In this document: in pieces, positions 35,288 to 44,639 of the stretch
Layout: every line of letters starts with the position of its first letter
Numbering within the stretch: position 1 is the first letter of the stretch
DNA from: Acidobacteriota bacterium
Lineage (GTDB): Bacteria > Acidobacteriota > Terriglobia > UBA7540
Length of the DNA stretch: 64,000 bases
Direction: 5' to 3'
Assembly (NCBI GenBank): GCA_902812465.1
Contig: CADDZE010000006.1
Coordinates: 1 to 64,000 of the forward strand
Made by a program: the position numbers and the translations under genes
The notes under the pieces: model-generated
What the model saw: only the letters and a program-made list of their open reading frames with translations
Databases searched by the model: none
Told to the model about the DNA's origin: nothing

Positions 35288-35302
35288 GGGTGATTACCAC
35301 CC
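35288..35302. promoter_or_regulatory. Operator-like inverted repeat in the divergent region
   Basis: GGGTG and CACCC separated by ATTAC. It overlaps the place where the -10 of the receptor promoter should be, given TTGACA at 35315-35320. A repressor site is plausible but unproven. Confidence 0.3.
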
Positions 35303-35360
35303 CAGCCCCAACCATGTCAAGCAAAAAATCAGGTACAAGCTGCTCATTTGCCCCCCACCG

Positions 35361-35389
35361 TTGCACGTGCCATCCGGCAGAGTTATATT
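35361..35389 (+). promoter_or_regulatory. Candidate promoter for trehalase
   Basis: TTGCAC (35361-35366), 17-bp spacer, TATATT (35384-35389). The -10 is only 11 bp before ATG 35401 and no ribosome site is visible, so the message could be nearly leaderless if this start is right. Confidence 0.35.
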
Positions 35390-35400
35390 TCTCGCTCCTC

Positions 35401-37095
35401 ATGCACCAGGGTCACCTTCTTGGTAAGCTGTTGGGTTGGGCGATATTGGCTGCGTGGCTGGGGGGTAGTTCGCATCAACATTCGCCGGCAGAGCCCACCC
35501 GTATGCAGGACATTCAGCATTTCATCGCGCAGGCCTGGGACTCTCTCACTCGCAAAATGACGAGCTGTGCCACCTTCCAGGACGTGAAGACTCCCGGCGA
35601 ACCCACGCTCTACCTGCCAGCTGACATTCCCCAGCCGCCCGCTATCACCGACCTTAGCCGCCGCTGCCCCGTCCACGTGGAGATACTGCCAGAGGTGATC
35701 CATCACCTGGGCCAGATCGATTCACAGCGTATCGGCACACCGGGCCTCCTCTACCTTCCCAAGCCTTACGTGGTGCCCGGCGGCCGGTTCAACGAAATGT
35801 ACGGCTGGGACAGCTACTTCATCATTCGAGGTCTGCTGCGCGACGGCCGGACGGAGCTGGCGCAAGGTATGGTTGAGAACTTTCTATTTGAGATTGATCA
35901 TTACGGCGGCATCCTCAACGCCAACCGTACCTATTACCTCACGCGCTCGCAGCCTCCTTTTTTCACCTCCATGATTCGCGCCGTTTACGACGCCGAGCAG
36001 GCGAAGGGGCGCAACGCAGAAAAGTGGCTGGCAAAGACCTACCCCTACGCCGTTAAAGACTACAATCTTTGGACCCGTGAGCCGCACTTGGCAGGCTCGA
36101 CCGGTCTGTCCCGCTATTTCGACTTTGGCACGGGCCCGGTGCCAGAAATGGCCGATGCTCCTAACTACTACCGCCGCGTGGCGCATTACCTGCTGCTGCA
36201 CCGCGACCTGTCGGACGCAATCCTGGTCGAAACACGCCTTTCCGGAACACCGAGGCACGTCTTGATGGGCCCCGTATTCGGCCTCGATCTGTGCGCAGCA
36301 CCGCGGGCGTCCGCTGCCGCCGCTTCCCAGGAGTGCGAGCCGGTAGAAGAGCTGACCCTCAGCGAAGATTTTTACAAGGGCGACCGGAGCATGCGCGAGT
36401 CCGGCTTTGACACCTCGTTTCGTTTCGGCCCTTTCAGTGCCGCCACCCATCATTACGCCCCCGTTTGCCTCAACAGCTTGCTTTATAAGGTGGAGACCGA
36501 CCTCGAATGGATGAGCATCCAGCTCGGCCGCGGGGAGGAAGCGCAGCAATGGCGCATGCGAGCCATGAAACGGCGCGAAGCGGTGAACCGATACTTATGG
36601 GACGAATCACGCGGACTCTACATGGACTATGATTTTGAGAGGGGCCGGCAATCATCCTACGTGTATGCGACAACGTTCTATCCCCTCTGGGTAGGCCTGG
36701 CGGCTCCCGAGCAAGCCCATGCGGTGATGCAGAACTTAAGGCTCCTGGAGCAGCCCGGCGGCTTGGCAATGAGCCAGCAGGCGACCGGTATGCAGTGGGA
36801 CTTTCCCTACGGGTGGGCACCCGTGCACCTACTGGCCATTGAGGGGATGCGTCGCTATGGGTTCAACTCGGACGCCGACAGAATCTCTTACAAGTTCCTG
36901 TCGATGGTGCTAGAGAATTTCCGGCGTGACGGCACGATCCGCGAGAAATACAACGTGGTCAGCCGCACCACTGAAACTCCTGTCGAAGCTGGATACACCC
37001 AGAATGTGATCGGCTTTGGCTGGACCAATGGTGTGTTCCTGGCCCTGCTGCACGAACTCCCGCGAGACATGGCCGAGCGCCTGGTAGAACAGTGA
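35401..37095 (+). CDS. treA: Trehalase (GH37), exported
   Basis: A 564-aa alpha,alpha-trehalase splitting trehalose to two glucoses. Both family signatures are present: PGGRFNEMYGWDSY (about 124-137) and QWDFPYGWAP (about 464-473). The intermediate DSYF, GGILNANRTYYLTRSQPP and EAGYTQNVIGFGWTNG blocks match GH37. Starting at ATG 35401 gives a signal peptide (LGKLLGWAILAAWLGGSS), so it should act in the periplasm. The open frame reaches upstream to 35290 but that part is not protein-like. It is divergent from a TonB receptor, which may feed it. pyrF follows after 51 bp and is functionally unrelated. Confidence 0.92.
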   Translation: MHQGHLLGKLLGWAILAAWLGGSSHQHSPAEPTRMQDIQHFIAQAWDSLTRKMTSCATFQDVKTPGEPTLYLPADIPQPPAITDLSRRCPVHVEILPEVIHHLGQIDSQRIGTPGLLYLPKPYVVPGGRFNEMYGWDSYFIIRGLLRDGRTELAQGMVENFLFEIDHYGGILNANRTYYLTRSQPPFFTSMIRAVYDAEQAKGRNAEKWLAKTYPYAVKDYNLWTREPHLAGSTGLSRYFDFGTGPVPEMADAPNYYRRVAHYLLLHRDLSDAILVETRLSGTPRHVLMGPVFGLDLCAAPRASAAAASQECEPVEELTLSEDFYKGDRSMRESGFDTSFRFGPFSAATHHYAPVCLNSLLYKVETDLEWMSIQLGRGEEAQQWRMRAMKRREAVNRYLWDESRGLYMDYDFERGRQSSYVYATTFYPLWVGLAAPEQAHAVMQNLRLLEQPGGLAMSQQATGMQWDFPYGWAPVHLLAIEGMRRYGFNSDADRISYKFLSMVLENFRRDGTIREKYNVVSRTTETPVEAGYTQNVIGFGWTNGVFLALLHELPRDMAERLVEQ

Positions 37096-37146
37096 CGCTT
37101 GTCGAGTCATCCGCTGATGCGATCGTCACACCCCGAGCGGGACGTT

Positions 37147-37893
37147 ATGACATTGCCTTCTTGGGCTCGGGCCCGCGAGAAGTTGATCGTGGCGCTGGAC
37201 CTGCCCCGTGTCGATGACGCCCTGCGCACCGCCACGGCCCTACACGGCTTAGTGGGTGGAGTCAAGGTCGGATCGGAACTCTTCACGGCCGCGGGGCCAG
37301 CGATTGTTCGTGAGCTGGTGGAGAAGGGTTGCCAGGTCTTTCTGGACCTCAAGTTTCACGACATTCCCAACACCGTCCGAGCCGCGGCCCGCGAGGCCGC
37401 GCACCTGGGTGTCGCCATCTTGGATGTGCATGCGGCGGGAGGCCGCAAGATGATGGAGGCAGCCGTCGAGGGCGCTCGCCAAGGCAGCGCCGGGCAGCCT
37501 GTGCCACTAGTTCTGGCCGTCACCGTTCTTACCAGTTTGAACGCAGCGGATCTCCAGGAGATCGGCATTGATGGACTGCCGGAGTCGGCCGTGGTGCGGT
37601 TGGCTAGGCTGGCCAAGGAGGCGGGCCTGGATGGAGTCGTGGCGTCGGCTCGCGAGATCGCCGCGATTCGGGCCGCCTGTGGCGACCAATTTGTCATTGC
37701 GGTCCCGGGCATCCGCCCCAGCAGGCATGACCCCGGCGACCAGTCGCGCACTGCTACTCCGGGCGAGGCGATCCGCAACGGTGCTTCGCTCTTGGTGGTC
37801 GGACGGCCGATTACGGGAGCGGCCGACCCCAGAGCTGCGGCGCTGGCGATCATCGAGGAGATGGAGCTCGCCGGCCGTGCGTCCCAGCCATGA
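37147..37893 (+). CDS. pyrF: Orotidine 5'-phosphate decarboxylase
   Basis: A 248-aa TIM-barrel enzyme making UMP from OMP. The catalytic block FLDLKFHDIPNTV (Asp-x-Lys-x-x-x-Asp) is present near 63-75, together with the N-terminal LIVALDLP and the C-terminal phosphate-binding PGIRPSRHDPGDQSR and VVGRPITGA. It begins at ATG 37147. Its TGA stop overlaps the ATG of pyrE as ATGA, so the last two steps of UMP synthesis are translationally coupled in reverse pathway order. Confidence 0.95.
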   Translation: MTLPSWARAREKLIVALDLPRVDDALRTATALHGLVGGVKVGSELFTAAGPAIVRELVEKGCQVFLDLKFHDIPNTVRAAAREAAHLGVAILDVHAAGGRKMMEAAVEGARQGSAGQPVPLVLAVTVLTSLNAADLQEIGIDGLPESAVVRLARLAKEAGLDGVVASAREIAAIRAACGDQFVIAVPGIRPSRHDPGDQSRTATPGEAIRNGASLLVVGRPITGAADPRAAALAIIEEMELAGRASQP

Positions 37894-38459
37894 CCGAAAC
37901 CGAAGTTCTGGACATCTTTCGCCAGCACTCAGCGCTACTTGAGGGGCATTTCGTTCTATCGTCTGGGTTGCACAGCGACCGTTACATACAGTGCGCCCTC
38001 GTCTTGCAATATCCCGAAGTGGCAGGCCGCCTGTGCTCCGAACTGGCGGCAAGGCTTCGCCACCTGGCGCCGCAAGCGGTGGTTGCTCCGGCACTAGGCG
38101 GTGTAATCGTGGCCCACGAGGTGGCACGCACTCTCGGTGTTCGAGCCATGTTCACGGAGCGCCAGACGAACACGATGATCCTGCGGCGAGGCTTTGAGCT
38201 GGCACCAGGCGAACCGGTGTTGGTGGTGGAAGACGTCATTACAACAGGTGGCTCGACGCGGGAGACCATCGCCGCAGTGGAGCAAGGTGGTGGCCGAGTG
38301 GTAGGCGTCGGCTCGCTCGTAGACCGCGGAGGCGGTACCGCGCCCCTGCCAGTGCCCAAAACATCCTTGATGACGTTGAATGTGCAGAACTATCGGCCAG
38401 AGGACTGCCCCCTGTGCCAAGCGGGGATTCCGACCCTCAAGCCCGGTAGCCGTAAGTAG
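37890..38459 (+). CDS. pyrE: Orotate phosphoribosyltransferase
   Basis: A 189-aa enzyme joining orotate and PRPP to OMP. The PRPP-binding motif VLVVEDVITTGGSTRETI (about 110-127) and the flexible-loop sequence FTERQTNTMILRRGFEL are seen. FVLSSGLHSDRYIQC at the N-terminus is usual for the family. The C-terminus has a CPLCQAG pair of cysteines often seen in the longer PyrE subfamily. The ATGA overlap with pyrF fixes the start. Confidence 0.95.
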   Translation: MTETEVLDIFRQHSALLEGHFVLSSGLHSDRYIQCALVLQYPEVAGRLCSELAARLRHLAPQAVVAPALGGVIVAHEVARTLGVRAMFTERQTNTMILRRGFELAPGEPVLVVEDVITTGGSTRETIAAVEQGGGRVVGVGSLVDRGGGTAPLPVPKTSLMTLNVQNYRPEDCPLCQAGIPTLKPGSRK

Positions 38460-38679
38460 CCGAAGGCCTACGATTGGGGAGCGTCCGCGGTCAACTGCCT
38501 CGTGTCTACAACGATTCGTCCTTTTTGCGGAGTGCACTGAGTGCGGGCTTGGCGGACGAAATGAGGCTAAAAAGGCGTGTGCAAAAAGGCGCCACCCGGG
38601 TGCTGCTTGCGCAGCCCTATCGGGAGTCTTAGCAAGGGGCTTCGGTGGTCACCTCGCCGACCTGGGGGTCAGCGCAAAC

Positions 38680-39204
38680 TTAGCTCCCGCCAGCAATTAT
38701 CGGTTTGGAGAGCAAGGCGGAGGCTACTCGCTGAGGCTCGGCAGCTTCAATCGTGTCGCCTAGGCGGATCATTCCGGGGTCGAGGATCTGTGCCCGCAGC
38801 CCGCCCCGGTGCAAGAGGGGCAAGCACACCTTCTTGCCTACAAGTTTCTCCAGATAATCGCACGGTTCGCAGAGCTTGAGTCCCCGCAATCTAGCTTCCC
38901 CAATACGGAACTCGCGGCCGACGAGGTGATTCAAAGGGACGCCCTGGGTTAGGATATTGCGCCGCGTCTCCGAGGGGTGGATTTCCAACGCATACTCGCG
39001 CCTCACACCCTCGAGCGCCTCAAGCTCGATCAGCGTCACTTCGCGGTTAGGCTTGTTCGGCTGGAACCAGGTGCCTTGACCGTAGAAGTAGCGGTCTCCC
39101 TCCAGACCGCGACCTGGGACGGCTCGAACCTCGCTCAGCGATATCATCGCGGCGCCCGCCTCCTTGGCGATGAAGAGCGACACAACTCTACCGGTTAAGC
39201 TCAC
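38680..39204 (-). CDS. MOSC domain protein
   Basis: A 174-aa MOSC-domain protein. The domain covers nearly the whole length, with GLEGDRYFYGQG, REVTLIELEALEG, RRNILTQGVPLNHLVG, the conserved Cys in KLCEPCDYLE, and GGLRAQILDPGMIRLGD. MOSC proteins handle sulfur in molybdenum-cofactor chemistry or act as N-hydroxylated-compound reductases, but the stand-alone small ones are mostly uncharacterised. It starts at GTG 39204 without a ribosome site and with a perfect TATAAT just upstream, suggesting a leaderless message. It is divergent from the second TonB receptor. Confidence 0.87.
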   Translation of the reverse strand: MSLTGRVVSLFIAKEAGAAMISLSEVRAVPGRGLEGDRYFYGQGTWFQPNKPNREVTLIELEALEGVRREYALEIHPSETRRNILTQGVPLNHLVGREFRIGEARLRGLKLCEPCDYLEKLVGKKVCLPLLHRGGLRAQILDPGMIRLGDTIEAAEPQRVASALLSKPIIAGGS

Positions 39205-39210
39205 CCGGGC

Positions 39211-39216
39211 ATTATA
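39211..39216 (-). promoter_or_regulatory. -10 box directly before the MOSC gene
   Basis: A perfect minus-strand TATAAT lies 6 nt from GTG 39204, so transcription would begin at about the start codon. No clear -35 is present. Consistent with leaderless translation. Confidence 0.4.
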
Positions 39217-39461
39217 TCAAGATATCAAGACGAGCGCTGTTCCCAGCCTGACCGGGCGCAAGAAGCCGCATCCCACAGGTTCTCATTAGTGGACAACCAT
39301 TCACGAAGTTTTAACCCCCGCTTTACCCACCCCTAACTTGACGCGTTCAGGATTGAAGCCGACGAGGGCCCGTCGATGTCGCACCAGGGTCTCAGCCGTC
39401 TCCGCCGCCGGGTGGGCCGGACAGGCTACCCACTAGCAAGGCAGCCGAAAGGAGTTTCACC

Positions 39462-42400
39462 ATGCATCCGCGCTTCCTCCAAGCTGTAACCTCACTGAAT
39501 GTCTGTCTACTCCTTCTTCTGGCCACCGCCTTCGCGCCCCAGTTGTCGGGCCAAGTGGACCGTGCCAGCTTGAACGGCACTGTAACTGACTCCAGCGGTG
39601 CGATGGTTCCGAACGCCCAGATCGAGGCCATAGAGGCCGGCACCGGCAAACAGCGGGAGGCAATGACCAATCGCGACGGCATTTACACCTTGCCCTCACT
39701 TCCAGCCGGGACATACACGATTATCGTTAACCACCAGGGCTTCGACCCCGCACGTTACGAGGGGCTGGTGCTACGCGTAGGACAGAAGGCGACACTCGAC
39801 GTCCAACTAAAGGTGAGCGCGACGACAACCCAGATCGACGTTCGAGGTACGCCCGCCCTCCTCGAACGCAATTCGGCAGAACTGGCCGGCGTGATAGGAT
39901 CGGCGCAGATTGAAAACCTCGCGGTGAACGGGCGCAACTGGGCGAGTCTGCTGCTGTTGGCTCCCGGCGCCATCGATGACGGAGGCGGCAACCAGCGCAC
40001 CATCCGCTTTGCTGGACGCGCCCGCGACGACAACAACTACCGCTTCGACGGTATCGACGCCACTGGCATCCAGGAGCAGGCGCAGAAGTCGACCACCCGC
40101 TTGCAGGTCTCCGAGGATGCCGTCCAGGAGTACAACGTGAACTCGATGCTCTACACCGCCGAGTACGGCGCGGGAGCGGGAGGGCAAGTAGACATCGTGA
40201 CTAAGTCCGGCAGCAACCAGTTCCACGGCGACCTGTTTCACTACCTGCGCAATAGTGCAATGGATGCGCGCTCGTTTCTCGACATTGATAACGACCCCAC
40301 GGCGACCGGCCCGACTCACGTCCCCCCTTTCCGCCTGAACCAATTCGGGGGAAGCTTGGGCGGACCCGTGGTCAAGGACCGCACCTTCTTCTTTGCCAAC
40401 TACGAGGGCATCCGCCAGTTCCGGGGTCGGACCCTCCACGCCTTTGTGCCCAGCGCTTCGCTGGACGACAAGATACTCGCCGCTTCACCGCCAATGGCTC
40501 CGATTGTTCAAGCTTTTCCGGCCGGCCAGGTCAGCACCTGCGCCTTTAACCCGGCACCGCCCTGCCAGGATATCGATGAATACACCCATCAGGGTGCCAT
40601 CCGCATCCGCGAGGACAGCGGCTTAATTCGCCTGGACCACAAGCTCAACGACCGGACGCAGCTTTATTTCCGCGCCGTTTACGACAATTCGTTTACCACC
40701 GCGCCGCTCAATAACCTCTTCGACCAGCAACAGATCATTACCCACCCCGCTAATTATGTGATCAGCTTGATGCACAGTCTTTCGCCCCGAGTTTTTAACG
40801 AGCTTAAGTTCGGCATCAATCGCGCGCCGTTCCACAACCCGCAGGTGGGAGCATTCCCCGGTAACCTCGCCGTCAGCACGGACAACTTCGAGGGCTTGAA
40901 CAACAACAATACGGACAACGAAGTGGGAACCTCTTTCGGCTGGATCGATAACCTTACCCTGCAGCACGGCCGCAATACCTTTAAGGTGGGAGGCGAGATC
41001 CGGCGCATCCGGCTGAACCAGGGCATTACCGAGGACAATTCCATCACCTTCACAGATGACGACAGCTTGATCCGCGATCAGCTCAAGCGCTTCTTACTGA
41101 AGAGTTCCTGGTGGAGCCGCGGCCTGCGGCACACCTTCGTTCTCCCTTACTTTCAGGACGAGTGGAAGGTGCGCCCCAACCTCACTTTGAACATGGGACT
41201 CCGCTGGGAGTACTACGCTCCGATCACGGAGGCGCATGGCCGTGGCCGCATCTTTGACCTGCAACGCTGCGCCAATACCGTTCCGAATGACCCTGGAATC
41301 TGCCCGCGCGGCAGTGCCTTCTTCTTCCCCAATTACCGCAATTTCGACCCGCGTTTTTCGATCGCCTGGGCACCCGGGCGCTTCAGCGGCAAGACCGTCA
41401 TTCGAACCGGCTATGGCATCTACCATGGGGCAGGGCAGAACGACGACCTCAACGCCGGGTTGGAGAGTGACAACGTCCGTGTCTCGCTGAGTTCCGCGGA
41501 CGTGCCGAACCTCGCCTACCCGATTGCCCCCTTCATTCCTCTCGCTCAAACGAAGGGACGCACACCGCGTGCCTTGCAGCGCGATCGGCGCGACCTCTAC
41601 GCCGAGGAATGGGGCCTAACCATCCAGCAGCAGCTGCCAGCCCAGTTCGTGTTACAGACCGGATACTTCGGCAGCGTGGGCCACCGGCTATTCGCCCGTA
41701 CCTACGAGAACGTCTGCCTTCGTCCCCCCGATCCCAACACCGGGTTCTGCCCTCGTCCCTTGCCAGGAGTAGGGCAGGTGGATCTGAAGCGCAACGACGG
41801 CAACAGCACATTCAACGCGTGGCAGACATCGCTGGAACGCCGCTTCGCGGGTGGCTTTGGCCTCCAGTTCCAGTACCTCTGGTCGCACTCTATCAATGAC
41901 GGATCGATTGGCGGCGGTGAGGCCAACGCACCGGAAAACGTGGCCTGCCGTGAATGTGAGCGGGGTCCCAGCGTGTACGACATTCGCCACAACATTGTCG
42001 CCGGCGCCGTCTATGATCTTCCGTTTGGAGTTGGGAAACGCTGGGCCGGCCGCCCCGGCATCCTAGCCAGGGTGCTCGGCAGGTGGCAGTGGAGCGGCAT
42101 TCAGGTGTGGCACACGGGACATCCTCTCACCGTCCTAGTCGACCGGGACGCCAACGTTCTTCCTGACGGGAACGCGGCGAGCGATCAACGGCCGGACCTT
42201 CGGCCAGGCGTTCCCGTCATTCCTGCCAATCAAAACCCCAACCACTGGATCAATCCTAACGCCTTCGCCATCCCCGCCGACTTCACCTTTGGCAATGCCG
42301 GGCGCGGCCTGGTTCGCTCCCCGAACGTGTGGCAGACCGATGTAGCGCTTTCGAAAACCATTAGGCTGTCCGAGCGCTTCAGCTTGAGGTTCCGCGCCGA

Positions 42401-42581
42401 GGCCTTCAACCTATTCAACCACGATCAGTTCGCAGATCCAGTGATCGATATCTCCAACAACAACTTCGGCCAAATCACCAGCACCGTGAATTTCAACAGC
42501 AATAACGACAGCTTTGCCCCGGACAACACCGGGTCGGGCACGCCACGCCAGATTCAGTTCAGCTTAAAGATCATGTTTTGA
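39462..42581 (+). CDS. Oar-like TonB-dependent receptor with carboxypeptidase-regulatory domain (2)
   Basis: A 1039-aa outer-membrane protein. Signal peptide at about 1-31 (LNVCLLLLLATAFAPQLSGQ), carboxypeptidase-regulatory-like domain (LNGTVTDSSGAMVPNAQIEAIEAGTG, about 36-120), plug with GNQRTIRFAGRARDDNNYRFDGIDATG, then a barrel ending IQFSLKIMF. Its start ATG 39462 follows AAAGGAG. Its ligand is unknown. It is somewhat shorter than the first receptor and unlikely to be a recent duplicate, as the sequences differ throughout. Its 3' end overlaps the end of the convergent DCC-LMF gene by 28 bp. Confidence 0.92.
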   Translation: MHPRFLQAVTSLNVCLLLLLATAFAPQLSGQVDRASLNGTVTDSSGAMVPNAQIEAIEAGTGKQREAMTNRDGIYTLPSLPAGTYTIIVNHQGFDPARYEGLVLRVGQKATLDVQLKVSATTTQIDVRGTPALLERNSAELAGVIGSAQIENLAVNGRNWASLLLLAPGAIDDGGGNQRTIRFAGRARDDNNYRFDGIDATGIQEQAQKSTTRLQVSEDAVQEYNVNSMLYTAEYGAGAGGQVDIVTKSGSNQFHGDLFHYLRNSAMDARSFLDIDNDPTATGPTHVPPFRLNQFGGSLGGPVVKDRTFFFANYEGIRQFRGRTLHAFVPSASLDDKILAASPPMAPIVQAFPAGQVSTCAFNPAPPCQDIDEYTHQGAIRIREDSGLIRLDHKLNDRTQLYFRAVYDNSFTTAPLNNLFDQQQIITHPANYVISLMHSLSPRVFNELKFGINRAPFHNPQVGAFPGNLAVSTDNFEGLNNNNTDNEVGTSFGWIDNLTLQHGRNTFKVGGEIRRIRLNQGITEDNSITFTDDDSLIRDQLKRFLLKSSWWSRGLRHTFVLPYFQDEWKVRPNLTLNMGLRWEYYAPITEAHGRGRIFDLQRCANTVPNDPGICPRGSAFFFPNYRNFDPRFSIAWAPGRFSGKTVIRTGYGIYHGAGQNDDLNAGLESDNVRVSLSSADVPNLAYPIAPFIPLAQTKGRTPRALQRDRRDLYAEEWGLTIQQQLPAQFVLQTGYFGSVGHRLFARTYENVCLRPPDPNTGFCPRPLPGVGQVDLKRNDGNSTFNAWQTSLERRFAGGFGLQFQYLWSHSINDGSIGGGEANAPENVACRECERGPSVYDIRHNIVAGAVYDLPFGVGKRWAGRPGILARVLGRWQWSGIQVWHTGHPLTVLVDRDANVLPDGNAASDQRPDLRPGVPVIPANQNPNHWINPNAFAIPADFTFGNAGRGLVRSPNVWQTDVALSKTIRLSERFSLRFRAEAFNLFNHDQFADPVIDISNNNFGQITSTVNFNSNNDSFAPDNTGSGTPRQIQFSLKIMF

Positions 42582-44524
42582 GCGGTGACTGCCTGGTTTA
42601 AAGACCTCGCGCTTTCAAGCCTTCCTTGTCGCTCAGTATGGCCTTGTTCCAGGCGGTGCGGCCGACGTGCCTCCAGCGAAATCACCGGGATGTAGCTGCC
42701 TCTCAGTTCACGCTTCCACCAGTCTCCAGAAGTCCGGCGCTCGGCAAAGGTCGTGAACCGGTAGTCGTACACCAGCGCCCGAATGTAATGTGGCGGAGCG
42801 CTCGGGAAAGGATTGTGAGCCAGCAACCTGAGAACCTCAGGCGAACCTTCGAGCAATCGGGCCATGAAATTCACGAACCAAGGATTCTCCCGATAGCTCT
42901 CCAGCGCCGCGAACCACATCTGCCAGTCGAGGCGGGGTTGATACGGCGCCACCCACGGTGGGCGCCGGTGAACGTCACCCGGCTTGTACTTGAACTCGTA
43001 AGGAAGCCAGGTAACACCATCGTTGCTGCCCTCGACGATGATTTCCGGCCGCGACGTCGTCATCAATGCGAACAACCCGTAGGTATTAACGACCTGGAAC
43101 GGTGCGACCCAGCCCAGCACTTGCCGCATGATGCCGGGCACGGCTCGACCCCGGCTGAACTCCTCGGTCAATTCGGTCCCGCTTAGCAAGAGGAGAGAAA
43201 CTGCTAGCACCGCTGCCAGGGCGCGCCGCGCGCGCGACGGCTCCGAGGCATTCGCCAGACTTGCAGCCCATGGTCGCGGAATCACACTTCGGAAGCAGGC
43301 GTCATCCAGCAGTGGCAGGCAGAGGGTCACCGTCAGGAGGTTGAAGAAGGCGTAGTTACCCGTGACCGCGATAAGCGCCTGAAAGCATGCCAGTAGCGCG
43401 GCAGCGATGAGCCTGAGCCGGCGGGGAGCGAAGATGAAGAATGGCACGACAAGCTCAACACCAAAAACGCCCGCCACGGAAGCCTTCTGAAACCAAGGTG
43501 GCAACTGGTTGGCGTACCACGCGACAGGGGTCGGCAGCGGTTGAGTCTGATAGTGATATTCGAGTGCAGTCAGGTTGCGCCACGTCGGGTCTCGGCTCAA
43601 GAGTTTAACGCTGCCCGAAAGAAACATGAGCCGAAACAGCAGCCAGCGCAGCAGCCAGAGCATGATTAGGGAGGGTCGCGACGGCGGGCGCACCTGGTTG
43701 GCGCGCTTCCACGGCGCTCCAAGCCATTCCCAAGGCGCGAAGAAGAGGGCGAGAAAGCCTGCCTCGAGCAGCAAGGCGTCCCACTGGTAGGAGAGGAAGA
43801 TACGCCCCGCGGTGACCAGGGAAAGATAAAACACCCAAAGGATGACCAAGGCTGGCGCCGCCGCGACGTCCGCAATCACAAAAAGGGAAGCCGCCACGCC
43901 CCCGCCGGCTAAGAATTGTAGCGCAGCATCGCTGGAGTCGAGCCAGGCGAGCGTAGGCACCAGCCAGTAGCGCTCGACGCCCAGGCTCACACGCAGCCCG
44001 TCAAGCCATGGAGAGAGTGGCAAGACCCCGCGGCTCCCGGCCAGTCCAGCGATCTGCGGCCATAGCGACAAAAAGGCGGCCAGATATACCACGCCCATGG
44101 CGCGCAGGAACAGCCAGCGTGTGAGGTGAAAGGTAGGCGGCTCGAAGTGCCGCCCCCAAAGGAGCCGGACGATCCTTGAGGCCAAATTGCGGTGCCGTGC
44201 GACGGTGCGGTAGGCAAACTCGCACACCGCGGCCGCGCCTGGCACGGAGTGATACACACTCAGCATCCACTCGCGTGAAGGGTCGAAGGCCAGGGTGCGG
44301 AAGACAGCCTCGGCAGCGCTGAAGGTGCGGCCATCAGGCAAAATAAGTTGAACCGCCTGAGTAAACCTTTGGTAAGGAATCTGGGGAAAGGAGCCAGCCG
44401 CTTCCTGAAAGGGCGCGTAGCTGACGCGATCGCCCGTGATCTGGCGCGCGTACTCGACCCACTGACGGCAAAAGCCGCAGCGGCCATCGAAAATCAGCAG
44501 AGGCTTGGCTTCTTCACCGACCAT
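42554..44524 (-). CDS. DCC thiol-disulfide domain fused to lipase maturation factor-like membrane protein
   Basis: A 656-aa fusion. Residues about 8-110 are a DUF393/DCC domain with the redox motif DGRCGFC (CxxC). Residues about 150-600 match lipase maturation factor (LMF1-like) proteins: several membrane helices (for example LRAMGVVYLAAFLSLWPQIAGL), and a soluble end with VVNTYGLFALMTTSRPEIIVEGSNDG and PPWVAPYQPRLDWQMWFAAL. LMF1 in animals helps fold secreted lipases in the ER; the bacterial role is unknown. Fusion with a CxxC domain suggests disulfide-linked folding of exported proteins (inference). ATG 44524 was chosen; the frame extends far upstream but is not conserved-looking there. Confidence 0.82.
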   Translation of the reverse strand: MVGEEAKPLLIFDGRCGFCRQWVEYARQITGDRVSYAPFQEAAGSFPQIPYQRFTQAVQLILPDGRTFSAAEAVFRTLAFDPSREWMLSVYHSVPGAAAVCEFAYRTVARHRNLASRIVRLLWGRHFEPPTFHLTRWLFLRAMGVVYLAAFLSLWPQIAGLAGSRGVLPLSPWLDGLRVSLGVERYWLVPTLAWLDSSDAALQFLAGGGVAASLFVIADVAAAPALVILWVFYLSLVTAGRIFLSYQWDALLLEAGFLALFFAPWEWLGAPWKRANQVRPPSRPSLIMLWLLRWLLFRLMFLSGSVKLLSRDPTWRNLTALEYHYQTQPLPTPVAWYANQLPPWFQKASVAGVFGVELVVPFFIFAPRRLRLIAAALLACFQALIAVTGNYAFFNLLTVTLCLPLLDDACFRSVIPRPWAASLANASEPSRARRALAAVLAVSLLLLSGTELTEEFSRGRAVPGIMRQVLGWVAPFQVVNTYGLFALMTTSRPEIIVEGSNDGVTWLPYEFKYKPGDVHRRPPWVAPYQPRLDWQMWFAALESYRENPWFVNFMARLLEGSPEVLRLLAHNPFPSAPPHYIRALVYDYRFTTFAERRTSGDWWKRELRGSYIPVISLEARRPHRLEQGHTERQGRLESARSLNQAVTAQNMIFKLN

Positions 44525-44639
44525 GGGCAAGGAGCGCCCGCGATCATCGCTGACGGGCAGCCCACACCGTCGTAAAGAAGGGCCTTGACTTTTCGTCTCG
44601 GCCTTCTCAGGTCCTTGCTGACCAAGGCCAGAACTGCCA

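Larger units (their letters stand above)
35093..35400. other. Divergent intergenic region between TonB receptor and trehalase
   Basis: A 308-bp control region for two divergent genes. It holds a perfect minus-strand TTGACA (35315-35320) without a good -10, an inverted repeat GGGTG-ATTAC-CACCC (35288-35302) that could be an operator, and a plus-strand -10-like TATATT close to the trehalase start. Confidence 0.45.

Noticed and set aside
35290-35400. Longer N-terminus of the trehalase from ATG 35290
   Set aside because: The extra 37 residues are not signal-like, contain the promoter-like boxes, and precede a proper signal peptide at ATG 35401.
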